From: Arthrobacter sp. PAMC25284
GTDB lineage: Bacteria > Actinomycetota > Actinomycetes > Actinomycetales > Micrococcaceae
Direction of reading: 5' to 3'
Assembly (NCBI RefSeq): GCF_019443425.1
Contig: NZ_CP080382.1
Coordinates: forward strand, 558,001 to 622,000
Length of the DNA: 64,000 bases
In this document: in pieces, positions 52,338 through 61,854 of the stretch
Layout of the letters: every line of letters starts with the position of its first letter
Position numbering within the stretch: position 1 is the stretch's first letter
Position numbers and translations under genes: made by a program
Notes under the pieces: generated by a model
The model's input: the letters and a program-made list of their open reading frames with translations, nothing else
Told to the model about the DNA's origin: nothing
Database searches by the model: none

Positions 52338-53423
52338 ATGAGCAGCGACACCGCAGCCAACCCCACCCCGGCAGGCGTCGGCGCCACCGAGGATTCCGCC
52401 GAGACCTCCGTGAATCCGGCGGGAACACCGCCGGTTGGCGCCGCCCGGCGCCGCGGGCCGTTCCGTGAAGGCGAACGTGTCCAGCTGACGGACGAGCGCG
52501 GCCGGATGAACACCATCACCCTGGAAACGGGCGGGGCGTTTCACACCCACCGCGGCTTCCTGAACCACGACGAGATCATCGGGGCCCCTGACGGGTCCGT
52601 CGTCGTCAACAACGTCGGACAGCAATACCAGACCCTGCGCCCGCTGCTCTCGGACTTCGTCCTGTCCATGCCGCGCGGAGCCGCTGTTGTCTACCCCAAG
52701 GATGCCGGCCAAATCGTCACGATGGCGGACATTTTCCCGGGTGCACGGGTCGTGGAAGCCGGTGTGGGATCCGGCGCGCTGTCCATTTCGCTGCTGCGCG
52801 CGGTGGGGGACAACGGCTACCTGCATTCGTTCGAGCGCCGCGCCGAATTCGCGGACATTGCCCGCGGGAACGTCGAAACCATTTTTGGTGGACCGCACCC
52901 CGCATGGCAGATCTCACTCGGTGACTTCCAGGAGGAAGTCGTCCGCACCGAGGCTCCGGGATCCGTGGACCGGGTGGTCCTGGACATGCTCGCCCCCTGG
53001 GAATGCCTGGACGCGGTCGCCACCGTACTGGCGCCCGGCGGCGTGTGGATCAACTATGTCGCCACAGTGACGCAGTTGTCCCGGACCGCAGAAGCCATCC
53101 GCGCCGACGGCCGCTTCACTGACCCCGACGCCTGGGAATCGATGGTCCGCGGCTGGCACCTCGAGGGCCTGGCTGTCCGGCCGGACCACCGCATGGTCGC
53201 CCACACCGGTTTCCTGCTCGTCACGCGCCGCCTCGCCGACGGCGTCACCGGCATCTCCGTGAAGCGCCGGCCCTCCAAAACTGACTTTAAAGAAGAAGAC
53301 GTCAACGCCTGGACGCCCGGGGCCGTTGGGGAACGTGCCGTCTCCGACAAGAAACTCCGACGCGCCGCCCGGGACGCCATCGCCGGGACGCATGTTGTGG
53401 ACACGCCGGACAAGACAACCTAG
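52338..53423 (+). CDS. trmI: tRNA (adenine-58-N1)-methyltransferase
   Basis: A 361-residue class I SAM enzyme that methylates A58 in the T loop of tRNAs. The SAM motif is ARVVEAGVGSGALSISLLRAV, followed by LHSFERRAEFADIARGNV. The substrate-site residue region is VVLDMLAPWECLDAVATVL. The N-terminal beta domain (FREGERVQLTDERGRMNTITLETGG) is typical of TrmI. The extreme N-terminus (about 45 residues) is a low-complexity extension. The gene is a standard neighbour of the proteasome locus in actinobacteria, 81 nt before arc, and the pairing is well conserved. Confidence 0.95.
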   Translation: MSSDTAANPTPAGVGATEDSAETSVNPAGTPPVGAARRRGPFREGERVQLTDERGRMNTITLETGGAFHTHRGFLNHDEIIGAPDGSVVVNNVGQQYQTLRPLLSDFVLSMPRGAAVVYPKDAGQIVTMADIFPGARVVEAGVGSGALSISLLRAVGDNGYLHSFERRAEFADIARGNVETIFGGPHPAWQISLGDFQEEVVRTEAPGSVDRVVLDMLAPWECLDAVATVLAPGGVWINYVATVTQLSRTAEAIRADGRFTDPDAWESMVRGWHLEGLAVRPDHRMVAHTGFLLVTRRLADGVTGISVKRRPSKTDFKEEDVNAWTPGAVGERAVSDKKLRRAARDAIAGTHVVDTPDKTT

Positions 53424-53504
53424 GGATATTCTGGATGTCGCCAGCGGCATCTGCCTTCTTGGGGCTAAGGTCTTAACAAGAGAGCAGGAAGGGGCTGATG
53501 CACG

Positions 53505-55310
53505 ATGGAGACTCCGAATACTGATCCGGACAGCACACCGGCAGGCGATTCAGCGGCGCGCGGAGCGCTGCCCGAGGCTGTAAAAGCCTCTGGCAGCGAA
53601 AGCCGCACCGCGAACGAGCAGTCGGTGGCCGAACGCCAGGTCAATATCCTCCGGGACAAGCTAAGGCACATTGACCGGCAGCTTGCCGCCGCGACGCAGA
53701 ACAACTCCAAGCTGGTCGGAATGCTGGAGACTGCCAAGACCGAGATCCTGCGGCTCAAGAGCGCCCTCGATCAGGAAGGCCAGCCGCCGTACAGTTTCGG
53801 CACGGTCCTGCAGGTCAACCCCAAACGCCAGCCCACCGCGGGCAACAGTGGCCAGGCGGCCACGGAAGAATCCGTGGACATCTTCAACGCCGGCCGCAAA
53901 ATGCGGGTCGGGGTCAGCCCGCTGGTCAACATCGGCCAGCTCGCCGCAGGGCAGGAAGTCCTGCTCAACGAGGCCTTGATGGTTGTGGCAGGGCTGGGCT
54001 TTGAGCGGGCCGGAGAACTGGTCACGCTCAAGGAGCTGCTGGGGACTGACCGTGCCCTTGTGGTGGGCCGTGCGGACGAAGAACGGGTCATCCGGCTCTC
54101 CGGCGCCCTGATGTCCCAGAAACTCCGGGTAGGCGACGCACTCTCGATCGATTCGCGCACGGGCTATGCCCTGGAAAAGGTCCCGCGGTCCGAGGTTGAG
54201 AACCTCGTGCTGGAGGAAGTCCCCGACATCACCTACGAAGACATCGGCGGCCTTGGACCGCAGATCGAACAGATCCGCGACGCCGTGGAACTGCCCTTCC
54301 TCCACCCGGACCTGTACCGCGAACACGGGTTGAAAGCACCCAAGGGAATCCTCCTCTACGGCCCCCCTGGCTGCGGCAAGACCCTGATCGCCAAAGCCGT
54401 GGCCAATTCCCTGGCCGCCCGTGCCGCTGAGCGGGCCGGGAAGACGGACATCAAGAGCTACTTCCTGAACATCAAGGGTCCGGAGCTGCTGGACAAATAC
54501 GTCGGTGAAACCGAACGCCATATCCGGCTGATTTTTGCCCGCGCCCGGGAAAAGGCCTCCGACGGCAGCCCCGTCGTGGTCTTCTTCGATGAAATGGATT
54601 CCCTGTTCCGTACCCGCGGCACCGGCATTTCTTCCGACGTCGAAACCACCATCGTGCCGCAGTTGCTCAGTGAGATCGACGGCGTCGAACGACTGGACAA
54701 TGTGATCGTGATCGGCGCGTCCAACCGGGAAGACATGATCGATCCGGCCATCCTGCGGCCGGGGCGGCTGGACGTCAAGGTTAAGATCCAGCGCCCGGAC
54801 GCCGAGGCGGCGGCGGACATCTTCAACAAGTACATCACCACGGACCTGCCGTTCCACGAGACGGACCTCGCCGAGCATCACGGCGATGTGCAGGAGACCG
54901 TGGATGCGATGATCCAGCGCACCGTGGAAGCCATGTACGCAACCGAAAAGTCCAACGAGTATCTCGAAGTGACGTACGCCAACGGTGACACCGAGATGCT
55001 CTACTTCAAGGACTTCAACTCCGGGGCTGTTGTGCAGAACGTCGTGGACCGGGCCAAGAAGTACGCGATCAAGGACCTGCTCACCATTGGCCAAAAGGGC
55101 CTTCGGATCGACCACCTGCTGCGGGCGGTCATCGATGAGTTCCGGGAGCACGAGGATATGCCGAATACCACCAACCCGGACGACTGGGCCCGGATCTCCG
55201 GCAAGAAGGGCGAACGCATTACCTACATCCGCACCATCGTCCAGGGCAAGGCAGGCCAGGAGCCCGGCAAGTCCATCGAGACCATGCCCAGTACGGGCCA
55301 ATACCTGTGA
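53505..55310 (+). CDS. arc: Proteasome-associated AAA ATPase (ARC/Mpa)
   Basis: A 601-residue hexameric unfoldase that binds pupylated proteins and feeds them into the 20S core. An N-terminal coiled coil (about residues 40-90) recruits Pup. OB-fold domains follow. The AAA module has Walker [15 protein letters not shown] near residue 286 and Walker [13 protein letters not shown], with the arginine-finger region [19 protein letters not shown]. The C-terminus ends GQYL, whose penultimate Tyr docks into the proteasome alpha ring. It overlaps dop by 4 bp (GTGA), so the two are coupled. An intact member of the full Pup-proteasome cluster. Confidence 0.97.
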   Translation: METPNTDPDSTPAGDSAARGALPEAVKASGSESRTANEQSVAERQVNILRDKLRHIDRQLAAATQNNSKLVGMLETAKTEILRLKSALDQEGQPPYSFGTVLQVNPKRQPTAGNSGQAATEESVDIFNAGRKMRVGVSPLVNIGQLAAGQEVLLNEALMVVAGLGFERAGELVTLKELLGTDRALVVGRADEERVIRLSGALMSQKLRVGDALSIDSRTGYALEKVPRSEVENLVLEEVPDITYEDIGGLGPQIEQIRDAVELPFLHPDLYREHGLKAPKGILLYGPPGCGKTLIAKAVANSLAARAAERAGKTDIKSYFLNIKGPELLDKYVGETERHIRLIFARAREKASDGSPVVVFFDEMDSLFRTRGTGISSDVETTIVPQLLSEIDGVERLDNVIVIGASNREDMIDPAILRPGRLDVKVKIQRPDAEAAADIFNKYITTDLPFHETDLAEHHGDVQETVDAMIQRTVEAMYATEKSNEYLEVTYANGDTEMLYFKDFNSGAVVQNVVDRAKKYAIKDLLTIGQKGLRIDHLLRAVIDEFREHEDMPNTTNPDDWARISGKKGERITYIRTIVQGKAGQEPGKSIETMPSTGQYL

Positions 55311-56968
55311 CGGCCACCCCGGCGGACGCCGCCGACGGCCTGCCGCCGGGTGGTGCCATGCGGGTGATGGGCTCGGAGACGGAATACGGAATCCATGCGC
55401 CGTCGGCACCCGGTGCCAACGCCACCATGATGTCGGCGCGCGTCATTCAGGCGTACGCCCAGGTGACGCGGCAACGGGCTGCCGGTGGTGCTGAAACCCG
55501 CTGGGACTACACGGATGAGGAGCCGCTGCACGACGCCCGCGGCTGGACCCTGGAACGCAGCGCGGCAGACCCCGACCAGCTCACCGATCAGCCACCGGTC
55601 CTCGACGCCGAGGCGGTTGCCCTCGCCTATGGCAGGAGCGAGCTGGAGACCGACGGGACGGACGATCCCGGAGCCCTGCTCATGAACATGGTGTTGGGCA
55701 ACGGGGCGCGGCTCTATGTGGACCACGCCCATCCGGAATACTCCAGCCCGGAAGTGACCAACCCGCGTGACGTGGTCCGGTGGGACGCGGCCGGGGATCT
55801 CGTGGCGCTGGCAGCAGTGCGGCGCCTGGCCGCAGACCCGGAGCTGCCACCCATCAACCTGTACAAAAACAACACGGACAACAAGTCCGTCTCCTACGGC
55901 TCGCACGAGAACTACCTCATGCCGCGGGCCGTGCCGTTCAACGACATCGTCCGCGGGCTGACGCCGTTCTTTGTCACCCGCCAGATCATCTGCGGCGCCG
56001 GCCGCGTCGGCATGGGGCAGGATGGCTCCCGGCCGGGCTACCAGATCAGCCAGCGCGCGGACTTCTTTGAAACCGAGGTGGGACTCGAGACCACCATCCG
56101 GCGGCCCATCATCAACACCCGCGACGAACCGCACGCCACGGCGGACAAGTACCGCCGGCTGCACGTGATCATCGGCGATGCGAACTTCAGCCAGGCCTCG
56201 AACTACCTCAAGTTCGGCACCACCGCCATGGTCCTGAGCCTGATCGAAGCAGGTCTGGCGCCCCGCGTTGAACTTCACGATCCGGTGGCGGCCCTTCAGT
56301 CCGTCAGCCACGACACCTCGCTCGCGATCACGCTCCAGCTGCAGGACGGTCGCCAGATCACGGCCCTTGACCTGCAGTGGATGTACTTCGAGGCCGCCGC
56401 GAAGCACGCCCAGGACACCGGCGTCTCCGACGCGCGCGACGGCGACGGGCACACCCACGAAGTCCTGGAGCGGTGGTCCGCTACCCTGACAGACCTGGGC
56501 AGCAACCGGGCGGCTGCTGCTTCCTCGGTGGAGTGGCTGGCGAAGCTCTCGCTGTTGGAAGGGTACCGGCAGCGGGACGGCCTTCCGTGGGGCCATGCGC
56601 GGCTGGGCCTTGTAGACCTGCAGTGGGCTGACATCCGGCCCGAAAAGGGACTGTACCACCGTCTCCTCGCCCGCGGCCGGATGCAGCGGATTGTCCCGGA
56701 CGCCGCGATCGCCCAGGCAGTGGTGGAGCCGCCGAGGGACACGCGCGCCTACTTCCGCGGACGTTGCGTCAGCCAGTTCGGCGCCGACCTCGTCGGTGCG
56801 AGTTGGGACTCCGTGATCTTCGACGTCCCTGGCCGCGGCAGGCTCCAGCGGGTCCCCACCCGTGAGCCGCTGCGCGGAACAGAAGCCCTCACCGGCGCCC
56901 TTTTTGCCCGGCATCAGGACGCCGGGGCCTTCCTTGGAGAGCTTCTGGGACTCAGCCCCGGTTCGTAG
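55307..56968 (+). CDS. dop: Pup deamidase/depupylase
   Basis: A 553-residue member of the glutamine-synthetase-like carboxylate-amine ligase superfamily. It converts the C-terminal Gln of Pup to Glu and removes Pup from substrates. The ATP/metal motif is [15 protein letters not shown], with conserved [20 protein letters not shown] and [20 protein letters not shown] shared with PafA. The segment around residues 55-95 ([14 protein letters not shown]) is the Dop loop, which PafA lacks, so the assignment as Dop is firm. GTG 55307 overlaps arc, and an internal ATG at 55358 is an alternative. Pup itself follows 86 nt downstream. Confidence 0.96.
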   Translation: MTATPADAADGLPPGGAMRVMGSETEYGIHAPSAPGANATMMSARVIQAYAQVTRQRAAGGAETRWDYTDEEPLHDARGWTLERSAADPDQLTDQPPVLDAEAVALAYGRSELETDGTDDPGALLMNMVLGNGARLYVDHAHPEYSSPEVTNPRDVVRWDAAGDLVALAAVRRLAADPELPPINLYKNNTDNKSVSYGSHENYLMPRAVPFNDIVRGLTPFFVTRQIICGAGRVGMGQDGSRPGYQISQRADFFETEVGLETTIRRPIINTRDEPHATADKYRRLHVIIGDANFSQASNYLKFGTTAMVLSLIEAGLAPRVELHDPVAALQSVSHDTSLAITLQLQDGRQITALDLQWMYFEAAAKHAQDTGVSDARDGDGHTHEVLERWSATLTDLGSNRAAAASSVEWLAKLSLLEGYRQRDGLPWGHARLGLVDLQWADIRPEKGLYHRLLARGRMQRIVPDAAIAQAVVEPPRDTRAYFRGRCVSQFGADLVGASWDSVIFDVPGRGRLQRVPTREPLRGTEALTGALFARHQDAGAFLGELLGLSPGS

Positions 56969-57018
56969 GGACAAAGCCCCCCGCAGGCGCCCCGGGCGTG
57001 GCAGTATTGCTACAGGAT

Positions 57019-57036
57019 GTCCCTTGCGCAAGGGAC
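57019..57036. promoter_or_regulatory. Palindrome just before pup
   Basis: GTCCCTTGCGCAAGGGAC is an 18-bp perfect palindrome that ends 18 nt before the pup ATG, right next to the AAGGAG ribosome site. It may be an operator for an internal promoter or a hairpin in the transcript. Confidence 0.5.
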
Positions 57037-57054
57037 GGACAGAAGGAGAGAACA

Positions 57055-57258
57055 ATGGCAGGCCAAGAGCAGCAGCAGCCAAAGTCGCGGGATACCGAGG
57101 TTGACGAGGACGTCCCCGCAGCGCCGCCGGCCCCGGCAGACGCCCAGGCGTCAGCAGCCACGCAGGGCGTTGACGATCTACTTGATGAAATCGACGGCGT
57201 GCTGGAATCGAATGCCGAGGAGTTCGTCCGGGCATTCGTCCAAAAAGGCGGCCAGTAG
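57055..57258 (+). CDS. pup: Prokaryotic ubiquitin-like protein Pup
   Basis: A 67-residue intrinsically disordered protein that tags substrates for the proteasome. The helix that binds ARC is GVDDLLDEIDGVLESNAEEFVRAFVQKGGQ. It ends in GGQ, so Dop must deamidate the Gln before PafA can ligate it to lysines. The N-terminal half is Gln/Ala/Pro rich. AAGGAGAG precedes ATG 57055; the open frame from 56998 has no such support. It sits between dop and prcB, the usual order. A perfect palindrome lies just upstream. Confidence 0.97.
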   Translation: MAGQEQQQPKSRDTEVDEDVPAAPPAPADAQASAATQGVDDLLDEIDGVLESNAEEFVRAFVQKGGQ

Positions 57259-57342
57259 GCCCCCGGACCGATAAATAGGGACGGCAGGAAGGGCTCAATG
57301 CCGGAAGAGTCGTTGATTAGACCACGTTGAGGGAGTGTGTCA

Positions 57343-58161
57343 GTGCAGGAATCCACAGCCAACCAGGTAGCAGCCAACACCACGTCATCCTTCACTGAGC
57401 ACCTGCAACGCGAACGGCCCGACCTGTTGCCCTTCCACCAGTTTGCGGCTGCGGCACCGAACACCGCCCCGCTCCAGGCCCCGCACGGGACCACCATCGT
57501 TGCGATGAGCTACGCCGGGGGAGTGCTGATGGCAGGCGACCGCCGCGCCACAATGGGCAATGTGATTGCGAGCCGGCATATCGAGAAGGTCTTTCCGGCT
57601 GACCAGTACTCGGTGCTGGGCATCGCCGGGACTGCCGGAATTGCCCTCGACATCACCCGGCTGTTCCAGGTTGAGCTGGAGCATTACGAAAAAATTGAGG
57701 GAACGCTCCTGAGCCTTGATGGCAAGGCGAACCGGCTCGGTGCCATGATCCGCGGGAACCTCCCGATGGCCATGCAAGGCCTGGCCGTAATCCCGCTGTT
57801 CGCCGGTTTCGACCGCCCGGCAGGCGTGGGCCGGCTTTTTTCCTTCGACGTCACCGGCGGGCGGTACGAGGAGCAGGAACACCACGCCGTCGGGTCCGGC
57901 TCCATGTTCGCCCGCGGGGCGTTAAAGAAGCTCTGGCGGCCCAACCTTACCGAGCAACAGGCCGTCGCTGTCGCCGTCGAAGCGTTGTATGACGCCGCCG
58001 ACGACGACTCGGCCACGGGCGGTCCCGACCCGATCCGCCAGCTCTGGCCCGTGGTTTATATTGTCAACCGGGCCGGAGCCTTCCGCGTCCCGGAACGTGA
58101 CCTCGCCGCTGTGGCCGGCGCCGTCATTGAGTCCCGGGCCGCCGCCCAGCGGGAGGCATAA
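57343..58161 (+). CDS. prcB: 20S proteasome beta subunit
   Basis: A 272-residue precursor of the catalytic subunit. A propeptide of about 49 residues ends at Gly, and the mature N-terminus is the catalytic Thr in [29 protein letters not shown] (Thr50 in this numbering). The Lys/Asp/Ser partner residues of the Ntn-hydrolase site are within the following strands. GTG 57343 is preferred because GAGGGAG lies 7 nt upstream; GTG 57337 (adding two residues) is the alternative. The stop is one base before prcA. The beta ring gives broad peptide cleavage of pupylated substrates. Confidence 0.95.
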   Translation: MQESTANQVAANTTSSFTEHLQRERPDLLPFHQFAAAAPNTAPLQAPHGTTIVAMSYAGGVLMAGDRRATMGNVIASRHIEKVFPADQYSVLGIAGTAGIALDITRLFQVELEHYEKIEGTLLSLDGKANRLGAMIRGNLPMAMQGLAVIPLFAGFDRPAGVGRLFSFDVTGGRYEEQEHHAVGSGSMFARGALKKLWRPNLTEQQAVAVAVEALYDAADDDSATGGPDPIRQLWPVVYIVNRAGAFRVPERDLAAVAGAVIESRAAAQREA

Positions 58162-58162
58162 G

Positions 58163-58870
58163 ATGACCCAGCAGTTCTATGTCTCGCCTGAGCAACTGAT
58201 GAAGGACCGTGCGGACTTTGCACGGAAAGGCATCGCGCGGGGGCGTTCGGTGGTGGTCATCAGCTGCCGGGACGGAATCGCGCTCGTGGCCGAAAACCCG
58301 TCGCCGTCGCTCCATAAGATCGGCGAGATCTACGACAAAATCGCGTTCGCCGCCGTCGGCAAGTACAACGAATTTGAGAGCCTGCGCCAGGCCGGCGTCC
58401 GGTACGCGGATGTCCGCGGGTACTCGTACGACCGCGAGGACGTTACCGCGCGCGGGCTGGCCAGCGTTTATGCCCAGAGCCTCGGCGCTGTTTTTACTGC
58501 CGAGCAGAAGCCTTTCGAAGTCGAACTCGCCGTGGCCGAGGTGGGCATCGCCCAGGAAGCGGACCACCTCTACCGGCTGACGTTTGACGGCTCCATTGCC
58601 GACGAAGACGCCTTCATTGTGATGGGTGGGCAGGCCGAGAAGGTCTCCGAGGCCGTTGCCGCGGGCTGGCGGGAGGAACTCAACTTTTCCGGAGCCATCC
58701 GGCTTGCCGTGGCCGGACTCGACGCGGACAAGGACAGCGCCACACTTGCGGCGGCGGCCGTGGAAGTTGCGGTGCTGGACCGCGGCTCGGAAAGTGCGCG
58801 CGGTTCACGCCGGGCGTTCCGCCGACTGGACGACGCCGACGTTGTGGCCTTGCTCGCTGAGGAGAACTGA
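58163..58870 (+). CDS. prcA: 20S proteasome alpha subunit
   Basis: A 235-residue structural subunit forming the outer gating ring. [33 protein letters not shown] and the [27 protein letters not shown] block are characteristic of actinobacterial PrcA. It lacks an N-terminal catalytic Thr, as expected. The start, ATG 58163, is one nucleotide after the prcB stop, and the longer open frame overlaps prcB. The stop is one base before pafA, so prcB-prcA-pafA is tightly coupled. The C-terminal tail ([14 protein letters not shown]) is basic and variable in the family. Confidence 0.95.
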   Translation: MTQQFYVSPEQLMKDRADFARKGIARGRSVVVISCRDGIALVAENPSPSLHKIGEIYDKIAFAAVGKYNEFESLRQAGVRYADVRGYSYDREDVTARGLASVYAQSLGAVFTAEQKPFEVELAVAEVGIAQEADHLYRLTFDGSIADEDAFIVMGGQAEKVSEAVAAGWREELNFSGAIRLAVAGLDADKDSATLAAAAVEVAVLDRGSESARGSRRAFRRLDDADVVALLAEEN

Positions 58871-58871
58871 C

Positions 58872-60236
58872 ATGGACAAACGAATTTTTGGTATCGAAAC
58901 CGAATTCGGGATTTCCTACTCGAGCCCGGAATCCCGCCCGCTCGCGCCCGAGGAGGTGGCCCGCTACCTCTTCCGCAAGGTGGTCAGCTGGGGGAGGTCA
59001 TCCAATGTTTTCCTGACCAACGGCTCGCGCCTGTATCTCGACGTCGGCTCGCACCCCGAGTACGCCACGGCCGAATGTGACGATCTGACCCAACTCGTCG
59101 CCCACGACCGGGCCGGGGAAATAATCCTCTGCGACCTCGTCGAGGAGGCGCAGGAACGACTCGCGGCTGAAGGCTTCGGCGGCACGGTCTACCTGTTCAA
59201 GAACAACACCGATTCGGCCGGCAATTCCTATGGCAGCCACGAAAACTACCTGATTCCGCGCCGGGGTGAATTCACCCGGCTCGCCGAGATTCTGATTCCG
59301 TTCCTTGTCACCCGGCAGCTCATCGCGGGGGCCGGGAAGATCCTGAAAACCCCCCATGGTGCGACCTTCGCGTTCTCCCAGCGCGCCGACCACATCTGGG
59401 AAGGAGTGTCGTCCGCCACGACCCGGTCCCGCCCGATCATCAACACCCGGGACGAACCGCACGCCGACGCGGAGTTCTACCGGCGCCTGCACGTGATCGT
59501 CGGCGACTCCAACATGTCCGAGACCACGACGCTGCTCAAGGTCGGCTCCGTCGACCTGATCCTGCGCATGATTGAAGCCGGGGTCATCATGCGCGACATG
59601 CGGATGGAAAACCCCATCCGCAGCATCCGGGAGATCTCGCATGACCTCAGCGGCCGCGCCCTGGTGCGCCTCGCCAACGGCCGGCAGTTGACGGCGCTGG
59701 AGATCCAGCGCGAGTACCTGGACAAGGTCACGGCGTTCGTGGCCGAACAAGGCGCGCACCATGAGCAGGTCCCGCTGATTCTGGACCTCTGGGAGCGCGC
59801 GCTGGACGCCATCGAAAGCGGCAACACGAGTGCCATTGACACGGAGATCGACTGGGCCATCAAAAAGAAACTGATGGACAACTACCGCGAACGGCACGGG
59901 CTTGAACTTGACGCCCCCAGAATCGCCCAGATCGACCTGACGTACCACGACATCTCGCGCAGCCGCGGACTGTTTTACCTTCTCCAGGCCCGGGGCGCCG
60001 CGCGCAGGGTTGTTGATGACACCACCGTGAAGGACGCAGTCGACGCCCCGCCGCAGACAACCCGGGCCAAACTCCGCGGCGATTTCGTCCGGCGGGCGCA
60101 GGAACTCGGCCGTGATTACACCGTGGACTGGGTACACCTGAAGCTCAACGACCGTGCACACCAGACCATCCTGTGCAAGGATCCGTTCCGCAGCGTCGAC
60201 GAAAGGGTCGATGCCCTGCTGGCGTCCATGGGCTGA
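58872..60236 (+). CDS. pafA: Pup--protein ligase
   Basis: A 454-residue ligase that joins the C-terminal glutamate of Pup to substrate lysines by a phosphoglutamyl intermediate. The start [20 protein letters not shown] carries the GxExEFG ATP-metal motif, and [20 protein letters not shown] and [21 protein letters not shown] match the paralogue Dop. Unlike Dop it has no insertion after the first strand. ATG 58872 follows the prcA stop by one base. Together with dop, pup, arc and prcBA it completes the pathway in this window. Confidence 0.97.
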   Translation: MDKRIFGIETEFGISYSSPESRPLAPEEVARYLFRKVVSWGRSSNVFLTNGSRLYLDVGSHPEYATAECDDLTQLVAHDRAGEIILCDLVEEAQERLAAEGFGGTVYLFKNNTDSAGNSYGSHENYLIPRRGEFTRLAEILIPFLVTRQLIAGAGKILKTPHGATFAFSQRADHIWEGVSSATTRSRPIINTRDEPHADAEFYRRLHVIVGDSNMSETTTLLKVGSVDLILRMIEAGVIMRDMRMENPIRSIREISHDLSGRALVRLANGRQLTALEIQREYLDKVTAFVAEQGAHHEQVPLILDLWERALDAIESGNTSAIDTEIDWAIKKKLMDNYRERHGLELDAPRIAQIDLTYHDISRSRGLFYLLQARGAARRVVDDTTVKDAVDAPPQTTRAKLRGDFVRRAQELGRDYTVDWVHLKLNDRAHQTILCKDPFRSVDERVDALLASMG

Positions 60237-60347
60237 CACCCAGCTTTCCGCGTTATTCTGGTAAGGGCCGGTTGCCGGCCGCAGATTTCTTTGCCGTGGG
60301 AGACCGTCCGGCATTGTGTCCATCCTGCCTCGACGAAAGTTCAACAA

Positions 60348-61289
60348 GTGCGCCGACTACTCGCAATTCTTCTTCCTGGACTGCTGCTGCTTACGGCTTG
60401 CGGCGGCGGCGAGCCAGCCGCCCAGGAACCCACAAGCCAATCCGCCGGCGAAACGGCGAAGCTCGATTCGATTAAGCTCACCGACAACGGGGACAAGAAA
60501 GCCCCCGGCGTCGAATTCGACAAACCGCTGGACGTCACGGAAACCACCGTCAAGGTTGTTACCGAAGGTGACGGCGAGGTTGTCAAAGAGAATCAGATTG
60601 TCAACATTTCCATCATTGCCTTCAATGGCACCGACGGCAGCACGCTTGAAGACACCTTCCCCAGCGACCCCGAACCGCTGGAGCTGAACGAGGAACTCAA
60701 GACCGGCAGCCCCATCATCTACGGTGCCTTCGTTGGCGCCAAGGTCGGTTCCTACCTTGCCCTGGCCGTTCCCGGCCAGGCTGCCGCCGAGGGCACCGAG
60801 GGCGCCCAGGCCAAACCGACTCAGCTGCTTGTGGTCAAGGTGCTCTCCGTCAAGGATGCACCGAAGAGCCTCGACGGCCCCGCCGGCGACCCCGTGAGCC
60901 CGCCGGCCGGCCTGCCGACCGTCAAGGACAACGACAAGGGCGTACCGGAAATCAACGTCGACGGCGTAGCCGCTCCGACCGCGCTGATCGCCCAGGACCT
61001 CATCAAGGGCACCGGCCCGGAGGTCAAGGAAACGGACACCCTCACCGTCAACTACGTCGGAGTCGCCCTCGACGGCGGCAAGGTCTTTGACTCCAGCTTT
61101 GACCGCGGCGAGAAAGCAACCTTCCCGCTGACCGGCGTCATCAAGGGCTGGACCCAGGGACTGACCGGCAAGACCGTTGGATCCCGCGTCCTCCTCGTCA
61201 TCCCGAAGGACCTCGCCTACGGCGACGAAGGCCAGGGCGACGCGAAGGGCGACCTCGTTTTCGTCGTTGATATCCTCGGCATTAAGTAA
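60348..61289 (+). CDS. FKBP-type peptidyl-prolyl isomerase lipoprotein
   Basis: A 313-residue exported lipoprotein: signal RRLLAILLPGLLLLTAC with lipobox LLTAC. Residues about 50-170 form a first domain with FKBP-like features (VNISIIAFNGTDGSTLEDTF), and the C-terminal about 100 residues are a canonical FKBP (DTLTVNYVGVALDGGKVFDSSFDRGE, GVIKGWTQGLTGKTVGSRVLLVIP). The N-terminal domain probably has little isomerase activity since key aromatics are missing. GTG 60348 is chosen because the signal peptide begins there. It lies 111 nt after pafA and may be separately transcribed. It acts in protein folding outside the membrane. Confidence 0.9.
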   Translation: MRRLLAILLPGLLLLTACGGGEPAAQEPTSQSAGETAKLDSIKLTDNGDKKAPGVEFDKPLDVTETTVKVVTEGDGEVVKENQIVNISIIAFNGTDGSTLEDTFPSDPEPLELNEELKTGSPIIYGAFVGAKVGSYLALAVPGQAAAEGTEGAQAKPTQLLVVKVLSVKDAPKSLDGPAGDPVSPPAGLPTVKDNDKGVPEINVDGVAAPTALIAQDLIKGTGPEVKETDTLTVNYVGVALDGGKVFDSSFDRGEKATFPLTGVIKGWTQGLTGKTVGSRVLLVIPKDLAYGDEGQGDAKGDLVFVVDILGIK

Positions 61290-61354
61290 ATACCCCACCG
61301 CCCCGTACCCCGGCGGCCGGCAGGCCGTCACCGCTACCCCATAGAGGAGTAACC

Positions 61355-61750
61355 ATGTCATTTGGACAGCGAGATCTTGACCGCAGCAAGCCCGAGATTG
61401 ACTTCCCCGCCGGCGACGTCCCCACGGAACTGGTCATCACGGACCTGATTGAGGGTGACGGCGCCGAGGCCAAGGCCGGCGACACCGTCTCCACCCACTA
61501 CGTCGGCGTGGCCTGGTCCACGGGCGCAGAATTCGATGCCTCGTGGGGCCGCGGCGCACCGCTGGACTTCCGTGTCGGCGTCGGACAGGTTATCCAGGGC
61601 TGGGACCAGGGCCTGTTGGGCATGAAGGTCGGCGGCCGCCGCCGGTTGGAAATCCCCTCCGAACTGGCTTATGGATCCCGGGGCGCCGGCGGGGCCATCG
61701 GCCCCAACGAGGCCCTGATCTTTGTTGTGGATCTCGTCGCGGTCCGCTAG
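61355..61750 (+). CDS. FKBP-type peptidyl-prolyl cis-trans isomerase (cytosolic)
   Basis: A 131-residue single-domain FKBP without signal peptide. The active-site strand VSTHYVGVAWSTGAEFDASWGRG, the loop VGQVIQGWDQGLLGMKVGGRRRLEIPS and YGSRGAGGAIGPNEALIFVVDLV are complete, including the conserved Trp. It catalyses proline isomerisation and can act as a chaperone. GAGGAG precedes ATG 61355. It follows the FKBP lipoprotein gene by 65 nt, so the two may be a pair. The pairing between pafA and pafBC is conserved in Arthrobacter relatives. Confidence 0.95.
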   Translation: MSFGQRDLDRSKPEIDFPAGDVPTELVITDLIEGDGAEAKAGDTVSTHYVGVAWSTGAEFDASWGRGAPLDFRVGVGQVIQGWDQGLLGMKVGGRRRLEIPSELAYGSRGAGGAIGPNEALIFVVDLVAVR

Positions 61751-61854
61751 GACGTCCGCAGCTGACACGAAGCGCGGTAGCAATCGGAGAAGTTCTTCCG
61801 GTTGTTACCGCGCTTTCGTCATTTTCCGGCCACAACGTTTAGTAGCCTTGCGAG

